Both the position numbers and the translations under genes were made by a program. A stretch of DNA of 64,000 nt from NCBI GenBank assembly GCA_903837605.1, contig CAILVF010000029.1:1-64000 (forward strand), given 5' to 3'. Shown piece after piece: positions 1 through 8,399 of the stretch (positions are counted from its first letter, which is position 1; every line of letters begins with the position of its first letter). Source of the DNA: an uncultured Bacteroidales bacterium. Lineage in GTDB: Bacteria > Bacteroidota > Bacteroidia > Bacteroidales > FEN-979. Under the pieces are notes generated by a model. It did not search any database. It was given only the letters and a program-made list of their open reading frames with translations, and was not told the origin of the DNA.

Positions 1-675
1 GTCTTTTTCAATTCCAATAACCTGTACTTTCGCCTTTTCCTTTTTCACTTTCTGCAAGGTTTTTTTCTCATCATTTTTTAACGCCTCCAGCATTCTTGCC
101 GCATCTTCCTTGCTTAGTTTCTTCTGATCCTGAGGCGGCTGGTTCTTCTGATCCTGCTTATCCTGGTCCTGTTTTTTCTGATCCTTTTTCTGATCCTGTT
201 TGTCTTTATTCTTCTTGTCCTGGTCCTTCTTTTGCTGATCCTGCTGTTTCTTCAGCATCATTTTTGCATATTCGAGGTTATATTTAGTGTCCAGGTCCGA
301 AGGGTTATTCATCAATGCATTTTTATAGGCGAGTATGCTTTTATCATACTGCTTGGCTTCAAGAAAGGAATTACCCATATTATGATAGACTTTGGCCTGG
401 ATATCCTTGTCCTGGTTTTTGCCTGCAAGTTCATTGTACATTTTGGCTGATTCCTCGAAATTTTTCTCCTCGTAAACAGCGGTCCCAAGGTTGAACTTCC
501 CCTTTACCGACTCCTTATTAATTTCAAGGGCTTTACGGTAATCTTTTTCGGCTTCTTTAAAGTTCCCCTTTTCGTACTGGTTGTTGCCTTTGCGTAAAAG
601 AGTATTTTCTTTCTGTGCAAAAACAGGAAAAGCCAGCATGAACAAAAGCAACAATGAAATCAGCTTAGTCTTCAT
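1..675 (-). CDS. batC: BatC-type TPR protein (3' end outside window)
   Basis: Last visible gene of the Bat operon. The start ATG is at 675-673 on the minus strand and the frame is open to base 1 (225 codons), so the stop lies just outside. A signal peptide (about residues 1-21, ending F-A-Q) is followed by TPR-like helices (about 25-125, with the pattern L-R-K-G-N-N-Q-Y-E-K-G). A Q/D/K-rich low-complexity stretch (about 130-175) leads to a charged tail. This is the usual BatC plan, and the tail looks nearly complete. The protein should be periplasmic and may assemble with the VWA proteins BatA and BatB. It follows batB by 9 bp. The function of Bat proteins is still poorly defined (aerotolerance or stress in Bacteroides). 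Confidence 0.85.
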   Translation of the reverse strand, partial: MKTKLISLLLLFMLAFPVFAQKENTLLRKGNNQYEKGNFKEAEKDYRKALEINKESVKGKFNLGTAVYEEKNFEESAKMYNELAGKNQDKDIQAKVYHNMGNSFLEAKQYDKSILAYKNALMNNPSDLDTKYNLEYAKMMLKKQQDQQKKDQDKKNKDKQDQKKDQKKQDQDKQDQKNQPPQDQKKLSKEDAARMLEALKNDEKKTLQKVKKEKAKVQVIGIEKD

Positions 676-684
676 AATTACAAA

Positions 685-1710
685 TCACCGGAACAGTTTA
701 ATATTTTTAATCCATTTTGTTTTGCGCTCAAAGACGAACAGGTCCAGTACAAGCATCAATAAAGCAAAGGCAGCAAAGAACTGGAAACGGCTTTCGAAAT
801 CAGAGAACTGTTTACTCTCAATATCTGATTTCTCAATCTTCTCCAGGTCGTCAAAGACCGTATTCAGGCCTGCATCAGAATTACTGGCCCTGACGTACAT
901 CCCTTTCCCAACGTTTGCGATCTCCTTGAGTGTCGTCTCATCCAGCCGGCTCATAATGGTATTGCCATCCTTGTCTTTCTTGTAGCCGATCTGGATATCA
1001 TCCTGAAATACGGGAATAGGTGCGCCTTCGGGGAGCCCCATCCCTATTGTATACAGTATGATCCCTGCTTTAGCTGCTGCTTCGGCCTGGTCAAGGACCT
1101 GTCCTTCATGATCCTCCCCATCGGTTATCAGTACAATTGCTTTATTATGTTTAGACTCCCCGAAACTTGATGCGGCAAGTTTTATTGCCTCTCCAATGGC
1201 AGTTCCCTGGGTCGGGACCATCCCTGTTGAAACCGTATTCACAAAAAGTTTTGCCGCAGCATAGTCGGTTGTGATTGGCAACTGGGTATAGGCTTTTCCT
1301 GCAAAAACAATAAGCCCGATGCGGTCGCCTTCCAGTTTATCGGTTAGTTTTGAAATGGCCTGTTTTGCGCGTTCAAGACGGCATGGCCTGATGTCCTGGG
1401 CGAGCATGGAATTAGAAACGTCGAGGCAGATCATCAGGTCAATTCCTTTTCTTTTCACTTTTTCGATCTTCGAACCTGACTGGAGATCGGCTAAAGCCAT
1501 AATCATTGCGGCAAGAGCGAGGGAATACAGAACGAATTTGACGATGGGTTTGGCGGTGGAATATTCCGGGGCAAGTATTTTAAGCAGTGAGTATTCGCCG
1601 TAAAGGTCCATCGACTTTTTCCGCCTGATCATAAACCATATGAACAAAGCTGATAAAAGCGGTATCAGGAGAAACGCAAAAAAGAAAACACTATGTGCAA
1701 ACCTGAACAT
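685..1710 (-). CDS. batB: BatB, VWA-domain membrane protein
   Basis: 341 residues. Hydrophobic segments at about 8-27 and 57-75 precede a von Willebrand factor A domain (about 88-290), and one membrane segment near the C-terminus (about 308-328) follows. The MIDAS metal site D-x-S-x-S is visible as D97-V-S99-N-S101, with the later T (T-x-G-T-A) and the I-T-D-G-E-D motif. The long-VWA, terminal-TM layout is that of BatB. The gene lies 9 bp downstream of batA and 9 bp upstream of batC, so the three are surely cotranscribed. A periplasm-facing VWA domain binding a protein partner through Mg2+ is the family expectation. The role in aerotolerance is inferred from Bacteroides. Confidence 0.93.
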   Translation of the reverse strand: MFRFAHSVFFFAFLLIPLLSALFIWFMIRRKKSMDLYGEYSLLKILAPEYSTAKPIVKFVLYSLALAAMIMALADLQSGSKIEKVKRKGIDLMICLDVSNSMLAQDIRPCRLERAKQAISKLTDKLEGDRIGLIVFAGKAYTQLPITTDYAAAKLFVNTVSTGMVPTQGTAIGEAIKLAASSFGESKHNKAIVLITDGEDHEGQVLDQAEAAAKAGIILYTIGMGLPEGAPIPVFQDDIQIGYKKDKDGNTIMSRLDETTLKEIANVGKGMYVRASNSDAGLNTVFDDLEKIEKSDIESKQFSDFESRFQFFAAFALLMLVLDLFVFERKTKWIKNIKLFR

Positions 1711-1719
1711 GCTGATTGA

Positions 1720-2712
1720 TTACGGTATGGTTTTTAAAACTGCGTATCTTACAAATCCTTCCAGGGCAAGTAAAATAAACGCGATGAGTATCAGGGGCAG
1801 AAACTCTTCTTTCTTTTTCCTGAATTCAGTCACATCTATCCTTGTCTTTTCCATTTTATCAATTTCCTTATATATCTCCCTTAACTTGGTGATATTCTGG
1901 GCCCTGAAATATTTTCCGTCGGTCATGCCCGAGATCTTTACCAGCAAAGGTTCGTCTATTTCAACTTTCATCTGCTGCAGCTGGATCCCGAAAGGGGTTT
2001 GAACAGGATAAGGGGCATACCCCATGGTTCCTATGCCAATCGTATAAATCCTGATACCAAAGAGTTTGGCAATTTCCGCTGCCGACAAGGGATCCACTGA
2101 ACCCATATTATTCACCCCGTCGGTAAGCAGGATGATGACCTTGCTAACTGCTTTGCTGTCTTTAAGCCGGCTGGCTGCCAGGGCTAAACCGTCGCCAAGT
2201 GCAGTGCCGTCATCTATCATGCCGCTTTTGATATCCATGAACAGGTTCTTCAATACTGCATGATCGGTGGTAATAGGGCATTGTGTAAAAGATTCCCCGC
2301 TGAAAATAACAAGGCCTATCCTGTCGTTCGGTCGGCCGTCAATGAAATCCATAGCTACATCCCTGGCCGCTTCAAGCCTGTCGGGCTTGAAATCCTGTGC
2401 CAGCATTGACCCGGAGATATCAAAAGCTATGACCAGGTCGATGCCTTCAACGTTAACCGACTGCCTGCTGAGGCTGGTCTGGGGCCTTGCCAGGGCGAGG
2501 ATCAGCAGCGCTATCGCCATCAGCCTGGTAACATACATTGCATTGTACAGATAATGCCTCCACTGAACATAGTCTTTACGGAAGCCGCGAATAGTACTAA
2601 CCTGGAGGACTGCCGGATTGATCTTTCTGCGGTAGAAATACCAAACCCCCAGTGCAGGAACTAACAGCAGCAGGAAAAGGTAACCCGGGTTCGCAAATGT
2701 CATTCCATGCAT
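1720..2712 (-). CDS. batA: BatA, VWA-domain membrane protein
   Basis: 330 residues. There are membrane segments at about 10-27 and 60-76, a VWA domain at about 90-290 with an intact MIDAS (D98-I-S100-G-S102) and the L-L-T-D-G-V-N-N motif, and a C-terminal membrane helix at about 304-322. It is a paralogue of the following batB, as is usual for the operon. Met1 and Met4 are both possible starts. The gene begins 5 bp after the BatD-like gene, so it sits in the middle of the moxR-to-batC operon. MoxR ATPases are thought to act as chaperones that insert metal or remodel VWA partners, which fits this pairing. Confidence 0.93.
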   Translation of the reverse strand: MHGMTFANPGYLFLLLLVPALGVWYFYRRKINPAVLQVSTIRGFRKDYVQWRHYLYNAMYVTRLMAIALLILALARPQTSLSRQSVNVEGIDLVIAFDISGSMLAQDFKPDRLEAARDVAMDFIDGRPNDRIGLVIFSGESFTQCPITTDHAVLKNLFMDIKSGMIDDGTALGDGLALAASRLKDSKAVSKVIILLTDGVNNMGSVDPLSAAEIAKLFGIRIYTIGIGTMGYAPYPVQTPFGIQLQQMKVEIDEPLLVKISGMTDGKYFRAQNITKLREIYKEIDKMEKTRIDVTEFRKKKEEFLPLILIAFILLALEGFVRYAVLKTIP

Positions 2713-2717
2713 AAACT

Positions 2718-3707
2718 CTACGCCTGAGGTTTTTGGTTTATCTGATTGGTTGTATTATCGTGATGCTGCAATGCAACGGTTCTCACAGAAAGGTTTACAA
2801 TTTCAATTCCTGTGTTCAGGGCATTTTCGTTTTCCTGCGGACCGGGCAGGGCTTTTGCAAATTTTACCATATCGGCCGTTTGCAATACCCGGTCAAGCTT
2901 TTCAAGGAGGGGCTTTGCAAATTCACCCTGGGCCTTAAGTGCTTCAACAATCTCATAAGTCGTGCTTTCCAGGGCAGGCACTGCATACCCTTCTTCAATA
3001 TAGGTTCTCAGGATACCGGTAAGTTCGCTGTGGTATTCTTTGACATTCCCCTGTTGCCAGAGCTTCCTGGTCCTGAGCTTTTCAAGGTCCTGCAAGGCTT
3101 TTTCATGAGGCAGCAGCTTCACTTTCGGCCTCAGCCGGATCAATGGTTCATTTTTCTTCCTTCTCCTTACATACCAGATGATCAAGAGAACAATAGCAAG
3201 TGCGGCAAGTGAGATCAGTATGTACGGCAAAACCTCAAGGAAGGTAATGGGAATATTTAAAGGCCCCTTGATGGGCTTGATAACATTGGTGGTGTCGACT
3301 TTGACCGTATGCACCATCAGCAAACTAAGTCCTGTGGATGAGGTTTGTAAGGTGGTGTCGGGAAATATCCTGTACCTGAATGGGATCTGGGGAATTGTAT
3401 AAAAGCCGGTATCGAAGCAGGTAAGATTGAGTTCCTGTGTAAGCGTGAGTGATTTCCTGTCCTTGGAATAGCTGCTGTCAACTTTTGAACGGCCGATAAC
3501 AATGATGTTGCCAAGAATTGTGTCGTTAAAAGCAGGCCATATGACGTGCGAACCTGATGGCCCCTCAAACCTGAGTTTCAGGCCAACATGATCACCTATG
3601 AGCATGGCTCCGGTATCAAGCCTGGCATTAACCTTTACTTCCTGGGAGTAGGAAGATGCTCCCAAAAGGAGTAGCATGACCAGGCCAGTGATGTGGATTA
3701 TTCGCAT
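2718..3707 (-). CDS. BatD/DUF4381-like exported membrane protein
   Basis: 329 residues from the ATG at 3707. A longer reading from 3761 would overlap the DUF58 gene and push the signal peptide inward. The signal peptide (about 1-20, ending S-Y-S-Q) is followed by a beta-rich extracytoplasmic domain (about 25-160), one TM helix (about 170-190, followed by R-R-R-K-K), and a helical cytosolic domain with L-P-H-E-K-A-L and Y-H-S-E-L-T-G-I-L-R-T-Y-I-E. That last pattern recurs in the Bacteroidota protein encoded between DUF58 and batA. The layout suggests a one-span adaptor linking the cytoplasmic MoxR/DUF58 pair to periplasmic Bat proteins. I infer that role from order alone. Confidence 0.75.
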   Translation of the reverse strand: MRIIHITGLVMLLLLGASSYSQEVKVNARLDTGAMLIGDHVGLKLRFEGPSGSHVIWPAFNDTILGNIIVIGRSKVDSSYSKDRKSLTLTQELNLTCFDTGFYTIPQIPFRYRIFPDTTLQTSSTGLSLLMVHTVKVDTTNVIKPIKGPLNIPITFLEVLPYILISLAALAIVLLIIWYVRRRKKNEPLIRLRPKVKLLPHEKALQDLEKLRTRKLWQQGNVKEYHSELTGILRTYIEEGYAVPALESTTYEIVEALKAQGEFAKPLLEKLDRVLQTADMVKFAKALPGPQENENALNTGIEIVNLSVRTVALQHHDNTTNQINQKPQA

Positions 3708-3711
3708 CTGT

Positions 3712-4587
3712 TTACCTTCTTGCACCCCGTTTTTTAAAAAGATTAATAAGCGGTTTAACATAATCCTGGTCGGTCCTGATCTTTACCCAGTCGACCCCGC
3801 TCCTTAAAAATGTGTCGTTAAGAAAAGCCTGGTGGTCGTCATTCCATTTTTTAAAGTATGCTCGCTGCCTGAAATCGGAAGAATCAACCCATTGTTCCAG
3901 GCCCGATTCAGCGTCTTTCACCCTGAGAAGGCCAACATCGGGCAGGTTTGTCTCCCGTTCATCAAAGATCTGAACAGCTATGATATCATGCTTCTTATTC
4001 GCGATCTTGATGGCATCCACGAAGTTATAGTCAAGAAAATCGGAAATGACAAATGTGCTGCAGCGCTTTTTTATTGCATTTGTAAGGAACCGAAGGGGTT
4101 CGGTCAGGTTCGTTCCCTGTTGGCCGGGTTTAAAATCGACCAGTTCCCTGATAATACGCAGGATATGTGACGGCCCTTTTTTCGGAGGAATGAATTTCTC
4201 GATAATATTGCTGAAGAAGATCACCCCTACTTTATCGTTATTCTGGATCGCGCTGAAAGCGAGGACCGCGGCAATCTCCGTGATCACTTCTTCTTTCAGG
4301 GTTTTCCTTGTACCGAAATGATTGGATCCGCTGACATCGATCAGGATCATGACCGTAAGTTCCCTTTCCTCATCAAAAATTTTAATATAAGGATGGTTGA
4401 AACGTGCAGTTACGTTCCAGTCAATATTCCTGATATCGTCTCCGAACTGGTATTCCCTCACTTCGCTGAAGGCCATACCCCTCCCTTTAAAGACCGAATG
4501 ATACTGTCCCGAGAATATCTGGTTTGACAGACCCCTGGTCTTTATCTCTATTTTACGGACCTTTTTAAAGAGTTCGGCGGATTCCAT
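3712..4587 (-). CDS. DUF58 domain protein
   Basis: 291 residues from the ATG at 4587 (MESAELFKK). The 20 extra upstream codons of the longest ORF are translated from an intergenic repeat and are rejected. The hallmark DUF58 stretch G-R-G-M-x-F-S-E-V-R-E-Y-Q-x-G-D-D-x-R-x-I-D-W is present, followed by a VWA-like fold with D-V-S-G-S. It has no membrane helix. DUF58 proteins pair with MoxR AAA+ ATPases, here encoded immediately upstream. In this operon the pair probably acts with the Bat VWA proteins on envelope integrity or oxidative stress. The start lies 68 bp after moxR, a gap filled by the repeat. Confidence 0.9.
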   Translation of the reverse strand: MESAELFKKVRKIEIKTRGLSNQIFSGQYHSVFKGRGMAFSEVREYQFGDDIRNIDWNVTARFNHPYIKIFDEERELTVMILIDVSGSNHFGTRKTLKEEVITEIAAVLAFSAIQNNDKVGVIFFSNIIEKFIPPKKGPSHILRIIRELVDFKPGQQGTNLTEPLRFLTNAIKKRCSTFVISDFLDYNFVDAIKIANKKHDIIAVQIFDERETNLPDVGLLRVKDAESGLEQWVDSSDFRQRAYFKKWNDDHQAFLNDTFLRSGVDWVKIRTDQDYVKPLINLFKKRGARR

Positions 4588-4592
4588 TATTT

Positions 4593-4648
4593 GGTGACTA
4601 GTGACTGGTGAATGGTGACTGGTGAATAATGACTGTTCACTGTTCACT
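4593..4648 (-). repeat. GTGACTGG-type short repeat in the DUF58 leader
   Basis: The + strand shows imperfect repetition of GGTGACTGGTGAATGGTGAC-like words ending in GTTCACTGTTCACT. Read on the minus strand it begins AGTGAACAGTGAACA. The same phrase, in the same orientation relative to the following gene, recurs at 55072-55134. It fills the gap between moxR and the DUF58 gene and is not coding. Confidence 0.8.
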
Positions 4649-4655
4649 TATTCGT

Positions 4656-5648
4656 TTAGGGTACTTCTACAGTATTTAAAATCTCATTAATAATATCTTC
4701 CGAAGTGATGTTCTCGGCTTCTGCTTCATAGGTCAGGCCGATGCGGTGGCGCATCACGTCATGGGCTACTGCACGGATATCTTCAGGAATAACATAACCC
4801 CTTCGTTTGATAAAAGCATAAGCCTTCGAAGCAAGCGCAAGGTAGATACTTGCCCTGGGGGAGGCTCCGTAACTGATCAGGCCTTCGAATTTTTTCAGTT
4901 TATAGTCGGCCGGGAAACGCGAAGCAAATACAATATCAGTAATGTATGTTTCAATTTTTTCATCGAGATACACTTCCCTTGCAACAGCTCTTGCCCTTAA
5001 AATATCTTCAGGTTTGATTATGGTGCTTGCAGCGGAGATTTCATTGCCGATATTCTGGCGGATGATCTGTTTCTCTTCTTTTTTATCAGGGTAACTGATA
5101 ATTACCTTCAGCATAAAACGGTCAACCTGGGCTTCGGGAAGAGGATACGTGCCTTCCTGTTCAATCGGGTTTTCCGTTGCAAGAACAAGGAAGGGTTCGG
5201 GCAGCATGAAAGTCTGGTCACCGATAGTCACCTGCCTTTCCTGCATTGCTTCGAGCAGCGCACTCTGGACTTTGGCCGGGGAACGGTTAATTTCATCCGC
5301 AAGGATAAAATTGGCGAAAATAGGTCCTTTCCTCACCTGGAATTCTTCTTTCTTCTGGCTGTAAACCAGGGTGCCGACAAGGTCGGCAGGAAGCAGGTCA
5401 GGCGTAAACTGGATGCGGCTGAACTTCGCTTCAATAATACTGGCAAGGGTTTTGATGGCCAGGGTTTTTGCCAGGCCGGGAACTCCCTCCAGCAGTATAT
5501 GTCCGTTGGCCAATAACCCGATCAGAAGACGTTCGATCATATGTTTCTGTCCTATGATCACCTTATGCATTTCCATAGTGATCATATCCACGAAAGCGCT
5601 TTCCCTCTGGATCCGCTCATTCAGGGCTTTAATATCCGTCTCAACCAT
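4656..5648 (-). CDS. MoxR-family AAA+ ATPase
   Basis: 330 residues from the ATG at 5648. The longest ORF starts at 5672, but that codon lies inside the -7 box at 5670-5677 and cannot be on the transcript. Walker A is G-V-P-G-L-A-K-T, Walker B is F-I-L-A-D-E-I-N-R, and the sensor/P-E-A-Q-x-D-R-F region (A-T-E-N-P-I-E-Q-E-G-T-Y-P-L-P-E-A-Q) is typical of MoxR. The C-terminal lid has the S-P-R-A-S motif. It is the first gene of the moxR-DUF58-BatD-like-batA-batB-batC operon and should act in the cytoplasm as a chaperone-like ATPase on VWA partners. Confidence 0.93.
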   Translation of the reverse strand: MVETDIKALNERIQRESAFVDMITMEMHKVIIGQKHMIERLLIGLLANGHILLEGVPGLAKTLAIKTLASIIEAKFSRIQFTPDLLPADLVGTLVYSQKKEEFQVRKGPIFANFILADEINRSPAKVQSALLEAMQERQVTIGDQTFMLPEPFLVLATENPIEQEGTYPLPEAQVDRFMLKVIISYPDKKEEKQIIRQNIGNEISAASTIIKPEDILRARAVAREVYLDEKIETYITDIVFASRFPADYKLKKFEGLISYGASPRASIYLALASKAYAFIKRRGYVIPEDIRAVAHDVMRHRIGLTYEAEAENITSEDIINEILNTVEVP

Positions 5649-5669
5649 ATATGAATTAATTTGATGGCG

Positions 5670-5677
5670 CAAAGGTA
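5670..5677 (-). promoter_or_regulatory. -7 promoter box of the moxR-bat operon
   Basis: TACCTTTG on the minus strand matches the Bacteroidota -7 consensus TAnnTTTG. It predicts a transcript starting near 5664, about 16 nt before the ATG at 5648. No convincing -33 TTTG is seen. Confidence 0.65.
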
Positions 5678-5767
5678 TAAAACCCCGGCGACCTGATAAA
5701 GCCCCTCCTGTTAATATTTGTTAACCCCTTCGTTAAAAAAATGTTAACAGAAGCCTTGAGCATGGCT

Positions 5768-6241
5768 TCATTCGTGATGGTAAGATTCGTTCCTGAGAAT
5801 TGTAAAGGCGCGGTACAGCTGTTCAGCGAACAGCAGCCTTATCATCTGGTGGGAGAATGTCATTTTGGAAAGGGCAAGGGAGTCATACCCCTTTTGTTTC
5901 AAGCCATGGTGAAACCCATAGGGCCCTCCGACCAAAAAAACAAGTGATTTGATACCCGACACCATGCGGTGGTTCAGCCAGGTTGCCAGTTCTGATGATT
6001 TCATCTGGCGGCCGTTCTCATCAAGCAGGACTACAGTTTCGCCTGGCTGGATCTGTTTTTCAATCATCTCCCTTTCCCTTGACTGTTGTTCACTTACAGG
6101 CAGGGAAGATGCGTTCTTTAAAGCGGGGAGCTCGATGTATTCAACGGGAACATACCGTTTCAGGCGGCTGAGGTATTCACCAATCCCTGTTTTAAGATAT
6201 TCTTCATCGGTTTTCCCGATCACAATGAACCTGATCTTCAT
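5768..6241 (-). CDS. rlmH: RlmH, 23S rRNA (pseudouridine1915-N3)-methyltransferase
   Basis: 157 residues from the ATG at 6241, the standard length of this family. The longer frame starts with TTG at 6268 and adds nine unrelated residues. RlmH is a small SPOUT-class, SAM-dependent enzyme that methylates pseudouridine 1915 in helix 69 of assembled 70S ribosomes. Visible signatures are L-L-D-E-N-G-R near 70, the SAM-binding loop F-L-V-G-G-P-Y-G-F near 105, and the C-terminal L-S-K-M-T-F-S-H-Q-M-I-R-L-L-F-A-E-Q-L-Y-R-A motif. It is transcribed divergently from the DUF4783 gene. A half-matching -7 box (GATATTTG, 6266-6273) precedes it. Confidence 0.96.
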   Translation of the reverse strand: MKIRFIVIGKTDEEYLKTGIGEYLSRLKRYVPVEYIELPALKNASSLPVSEQQSREREMIEKQIQPGETVVLLDENGRQMKSSELATWLNHRMVSGIKSLVFLVGGPYGFHHGLKQKGYDSLALSKMTFSHQMIRLLFAEQLYRAFTILRNESYHHE

Positions 6242-6290
6242 GAAAGAAACGCTTTTGCGATATTGCAAATATCGGAATTATTAAAAAGAG

Positions 6291-6298
6291 TAAATTTG
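6291..6298 (+). promoter_or_regulatory. -7 promoter box before the DUF4783 gene
   Basis: TAAATTTG matches TAnnTTTG and lies 13 nt before the ATG at 6312, giving a very short leader of about 8 nt. Confidence 0.55.
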
Positions 6299-6311
6299 AA
6301 AAAAATATTCC

Positions 6312-6704
6312 ATGTTCAGGCCTGCTGCTTTTTTCTTTTTTCTTTGTATGCTGATGACCGGACATGCGACAGCCCAGGTGGATCCTTCTCAAGGCATTAT
6401 ATCTGCAATTAGAAATGGAAATTCTGCCGAAGTGGGAACACATTTCAATGATATGGTCGACCTTAATATTCCCGGGTTTAAGGACAGTTACAGTAAAACA
6501 CAGGCTGAAAGGATCATAAGGGATTTTTTCAGCAATAATCAGGTAAGCGATGTTTCGGTAAACAGGGAAGGCAGTTCCACTGACGGCTCAAAATACACGA
6601 TAGGGAGCCTTAATGCGGGTGGGAAGCGTTACAGGCTGTTCTTTCTTCTCCGGAAAAACAAAGGGGAATACCTTATCTATCAATTGAACATACAGCCGGA
6701 ATGA
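6312..6704 (+). CDS. DUF4783-like exported protein
   Basis: 130 residues. A signal peptide (about 1-22, ending A-T-A-Q) is followed by a small alpha+beta domain of the NTF2-like DUF4783 type, with the patterns D-P-S-Q-G-I-I-S-A-I-R-N-G-N and A-E-R-I-I-R-D-F-F. Proteins of this kind are common in Bacteroidota next to nadC. The stop codon overlaps the nadC start (ATGA at 6701-6704), so the two are translationally coupled. The function is unknown and no catalytic residues are apparent. The link with NAD synthesis is positional only. Confidence 0.75.
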   Translation: MFRPAAFFFFLCMLMTGHATAQVDPSQGIISAIRNGNSAEVGTHFNDMVDLNIPGFKDSYSKTQAERIIRDFFSNNQVSDVSVNREGSSTDGSKYTIGSLNAGGKRYRLFFLLRKNKGEYLIYQLNIQPE

Positions 6705-7561
6705 TAACCAGGAATGAAGTGATGGATCTTGAGGAAATAATTAGCAGGGCTCTTGCCGAAGACATAGGAGATGGTGACCATACCACCAGGTCTACGATCC
6801 CGGTATCGGCTGATGGCAGGGCCAGGCTGATCATCAAAGCAAGCGGCATATTATGCGGGATGGGTGTTGCCGAAAAAATTTTCGCAAGGGTTGATCCCGG
6901 TCTCGCGATGAAATCATTTCTTGCCGACGGGGCTGTTATCGGTCGGGGAGATATTGCATTTGAAGTGTCAGGAAAGATATCTTCCATCCTGCAGAGCGAA
7001 AGGCTGGTGCTTAATTTTATGCAAAGGCTTAGCGGTATTGCTACAGCCACAAACAAACTCGTGAAACTCACCGAAGGCTTCCCTGCCAGGATACTCGACA
7101 CCCGCAAAACCACTCCCCTTCTCCGGGGGCTTGAGAAGTATGCCGTAAGGACCGGCGGGGGCTTCAATCACCGTTCGGGCCTGTTCGATATGATCATGAT
7201 CAAAGACAATCACATAGACTTTTCAGGAGGTATCGTAAAAGCTATTGATTCAGCAAGACTTTACCTGCAGAAAAACAGGAAGGAACTTAAAATCGAAATA
7301 GAAGTCAGGGATTTCTCCGAATTGCAGCAGGTTCTTGACCATGGAGGTGTTGACAGGATCATGCTGGATAATTTTTCGCCTTCCGGGCTGGCCAGGGCGG
7401 TTCAAATGACTGACGGCCGTTTTGAGACTGAAGCTTCAGGGGGCATCAATGAGAACAACATCAGGGATTATGCTGCAAGCGGTGTTGATTTCATTTCGGT
7501 GGGAGCGCTCACCCACCACATACAAAGCCTTGATATGAGCCTGAAAGCTATCAGGGAGTAA
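6701..7561 (+). CDS. nadC: NadC, nicotinate-nucleotide pyrophosphorylase (carboxylating)
   Basis: 286 residues, full length for the family. The enzyme makes nicotinate mononucleotide from quinolinate and PRPP with CO2 release, the committed step of de novo NAD synthesis in the cytosol. Signatures: E-D-I-G-D-G-D-H-T-T at the N-terminus, L-N-F-M-Q-R-L-S-G-I-A-T near 105, D-T-R-K-T-T-P-L-L-R near 132, K-D-N-H-I near 167, and the barrel end E-A-S-G-G-I-N / S-V-G-A-L-T-H. Met1 and Met8 are both possible; Met1 gives the ATGA overlap with the preceding gene. Its end overlaps the convergent SDR gene by 11 bp. Confidence 0.97.
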   Translation: MITRNEVMDLEEIISRALAEDIGDGDHTTRSTIPVSADGRARLIIKASGILCGMGVAEKIFARVDPGLAMKSFLADGAVIGRGDIAFEVSGKISSILQSERLVLNFMQRLSGIATATNKLVKLTEGFPARILDTRKTTPLLRGLEKYAVRTGGGFNHRSGLFDMIMIKDNHIDFSGGIVKAIDSARLYLQKNRKELKIEIEVRDFSELQQVLDHGGVDRIMLDNFSPSGLARAVQMTDGRFETEASGGINENNIRDYAASGVDFISVGALTHHIQSLDMSLKAIRE

Positions 7562-8399
7562 TACATTTCCCAAGCCCTTCTTCAAATGAAGTTTTTGGCT
7601 GCCAGCCCAGGGAGAACTTTATCTTATCTATTCCGGCATAAAGGTCGAATATCTCATTCTGCCGCTCGGCTCCCCTTGCCATATAGGGTTTGGTAATTCC
7701 GCTCAGCCTCATGACTGTTTTAATAAGATCTTCCACGCTGATTGATTTACCGCTCCCTACATTATATATTCCCGGTTCACCTTCGATAGTGCGGAAGATG
7801 GCATCCACCAGGTCATCGATATAAACATAATCCCTTTTAGGCCTGAGATCCATGACCTGTACTTCTTTGACAGCGGGATCCTTAACCATCTGGATAATTT
7901 CGGGAATGATGAAATGGGCGGGCTGCCCCGGTCCGTATGCATTGAAAGGTCGTAAAACAGAAACCCTAAGTTTGAAATTCTGAGCATAGAACTGGCAGGT
8001 ATTATCGGCCAGGAGCTTGCTATGGCTGTATGGATTATAGGATTTAACGGGATGGTTTTCATCAATTGGGAGATACTCCGGAGAACCGTAAAGATACGAG
8101 CTGATATAGGTGAGCCCGGCCCCTGTTCTGCGGCAGAATTCAAGTACATTGACCGTTCCCATAAGGTTGATCCTGTAAAAAGCCCCGGGATCTTTCCAGC
8201 TGTCGGGGACAAAAGTCCTTCCTGCAAGATGGATCACGTGAAAAAAATCGTTTGCCCTGAACATATCAAAGCATGAAGCATCGGTGATATCCCCCTGGGC
8301 CAGGTCCAGTCCTGTGACATCGAAACCCCCGTTATGCAGGCGTTTCATAACAGCCCTGCCGATGAATCCATCGGAACCGGTGACCAGTATTTTTTTCAA
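7551..8399 (-). CDS. NAD-dependent epimerase/dehydratase (extended SDR)
   Basis: 282 residues. The start must be TTG at 8399, which overlaps the upstream stop as TTGA, because the NAD motif T-G-S-D-G-F-I-G begins at residue 7 and the next Met lies beyond it. The catalytic Y-x-x-x-K is Y-S-H-S-K, with an upstream S (Y-I-S-S) in the usual place. Sequence style is that of GDP-4-keto-6-deoxymannose reductase or UDP-glucose 4-epimerase relatives. It is the last gene of a three-gene nucleotide-sugar operon and probably reduces or epimerises the product of the LegB-like dehydratase. The exact substrate cannot be read from sequence. Confidence 0.85.
   Translation of the reverse strand: MKKILVTGSDGFIGRAVMKRLHNGGFDVTGLDLAQGDITDASCFDMFRANDFFHVIHLAGRTFVPDSWKDPGAFYRINLMGTVNVLEFCRRTGAGLTYISSYLYGSPEYLPIDENHPVKSYNPYSHSKLLADNTCQFYAQNFKLRVSVLRPFNAYGPGQPAHFIIPEIIQMVKDPAVKEVQVMDLRPKRDYVYIDDLVDAIFRTIEGEPGIYNVGSGKSISVEDLIKTVMRLSGITKPYMARGAERQNEIFDLYAGIDKIKFSLGWQPKTSFEEGLGKCITP

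Noticed and set aside
96-287. Small + strand ORF rich in S-D-P repeats
   Set aside because: It is the antisense of the Q/D/K-rich low-complexity part of batC.
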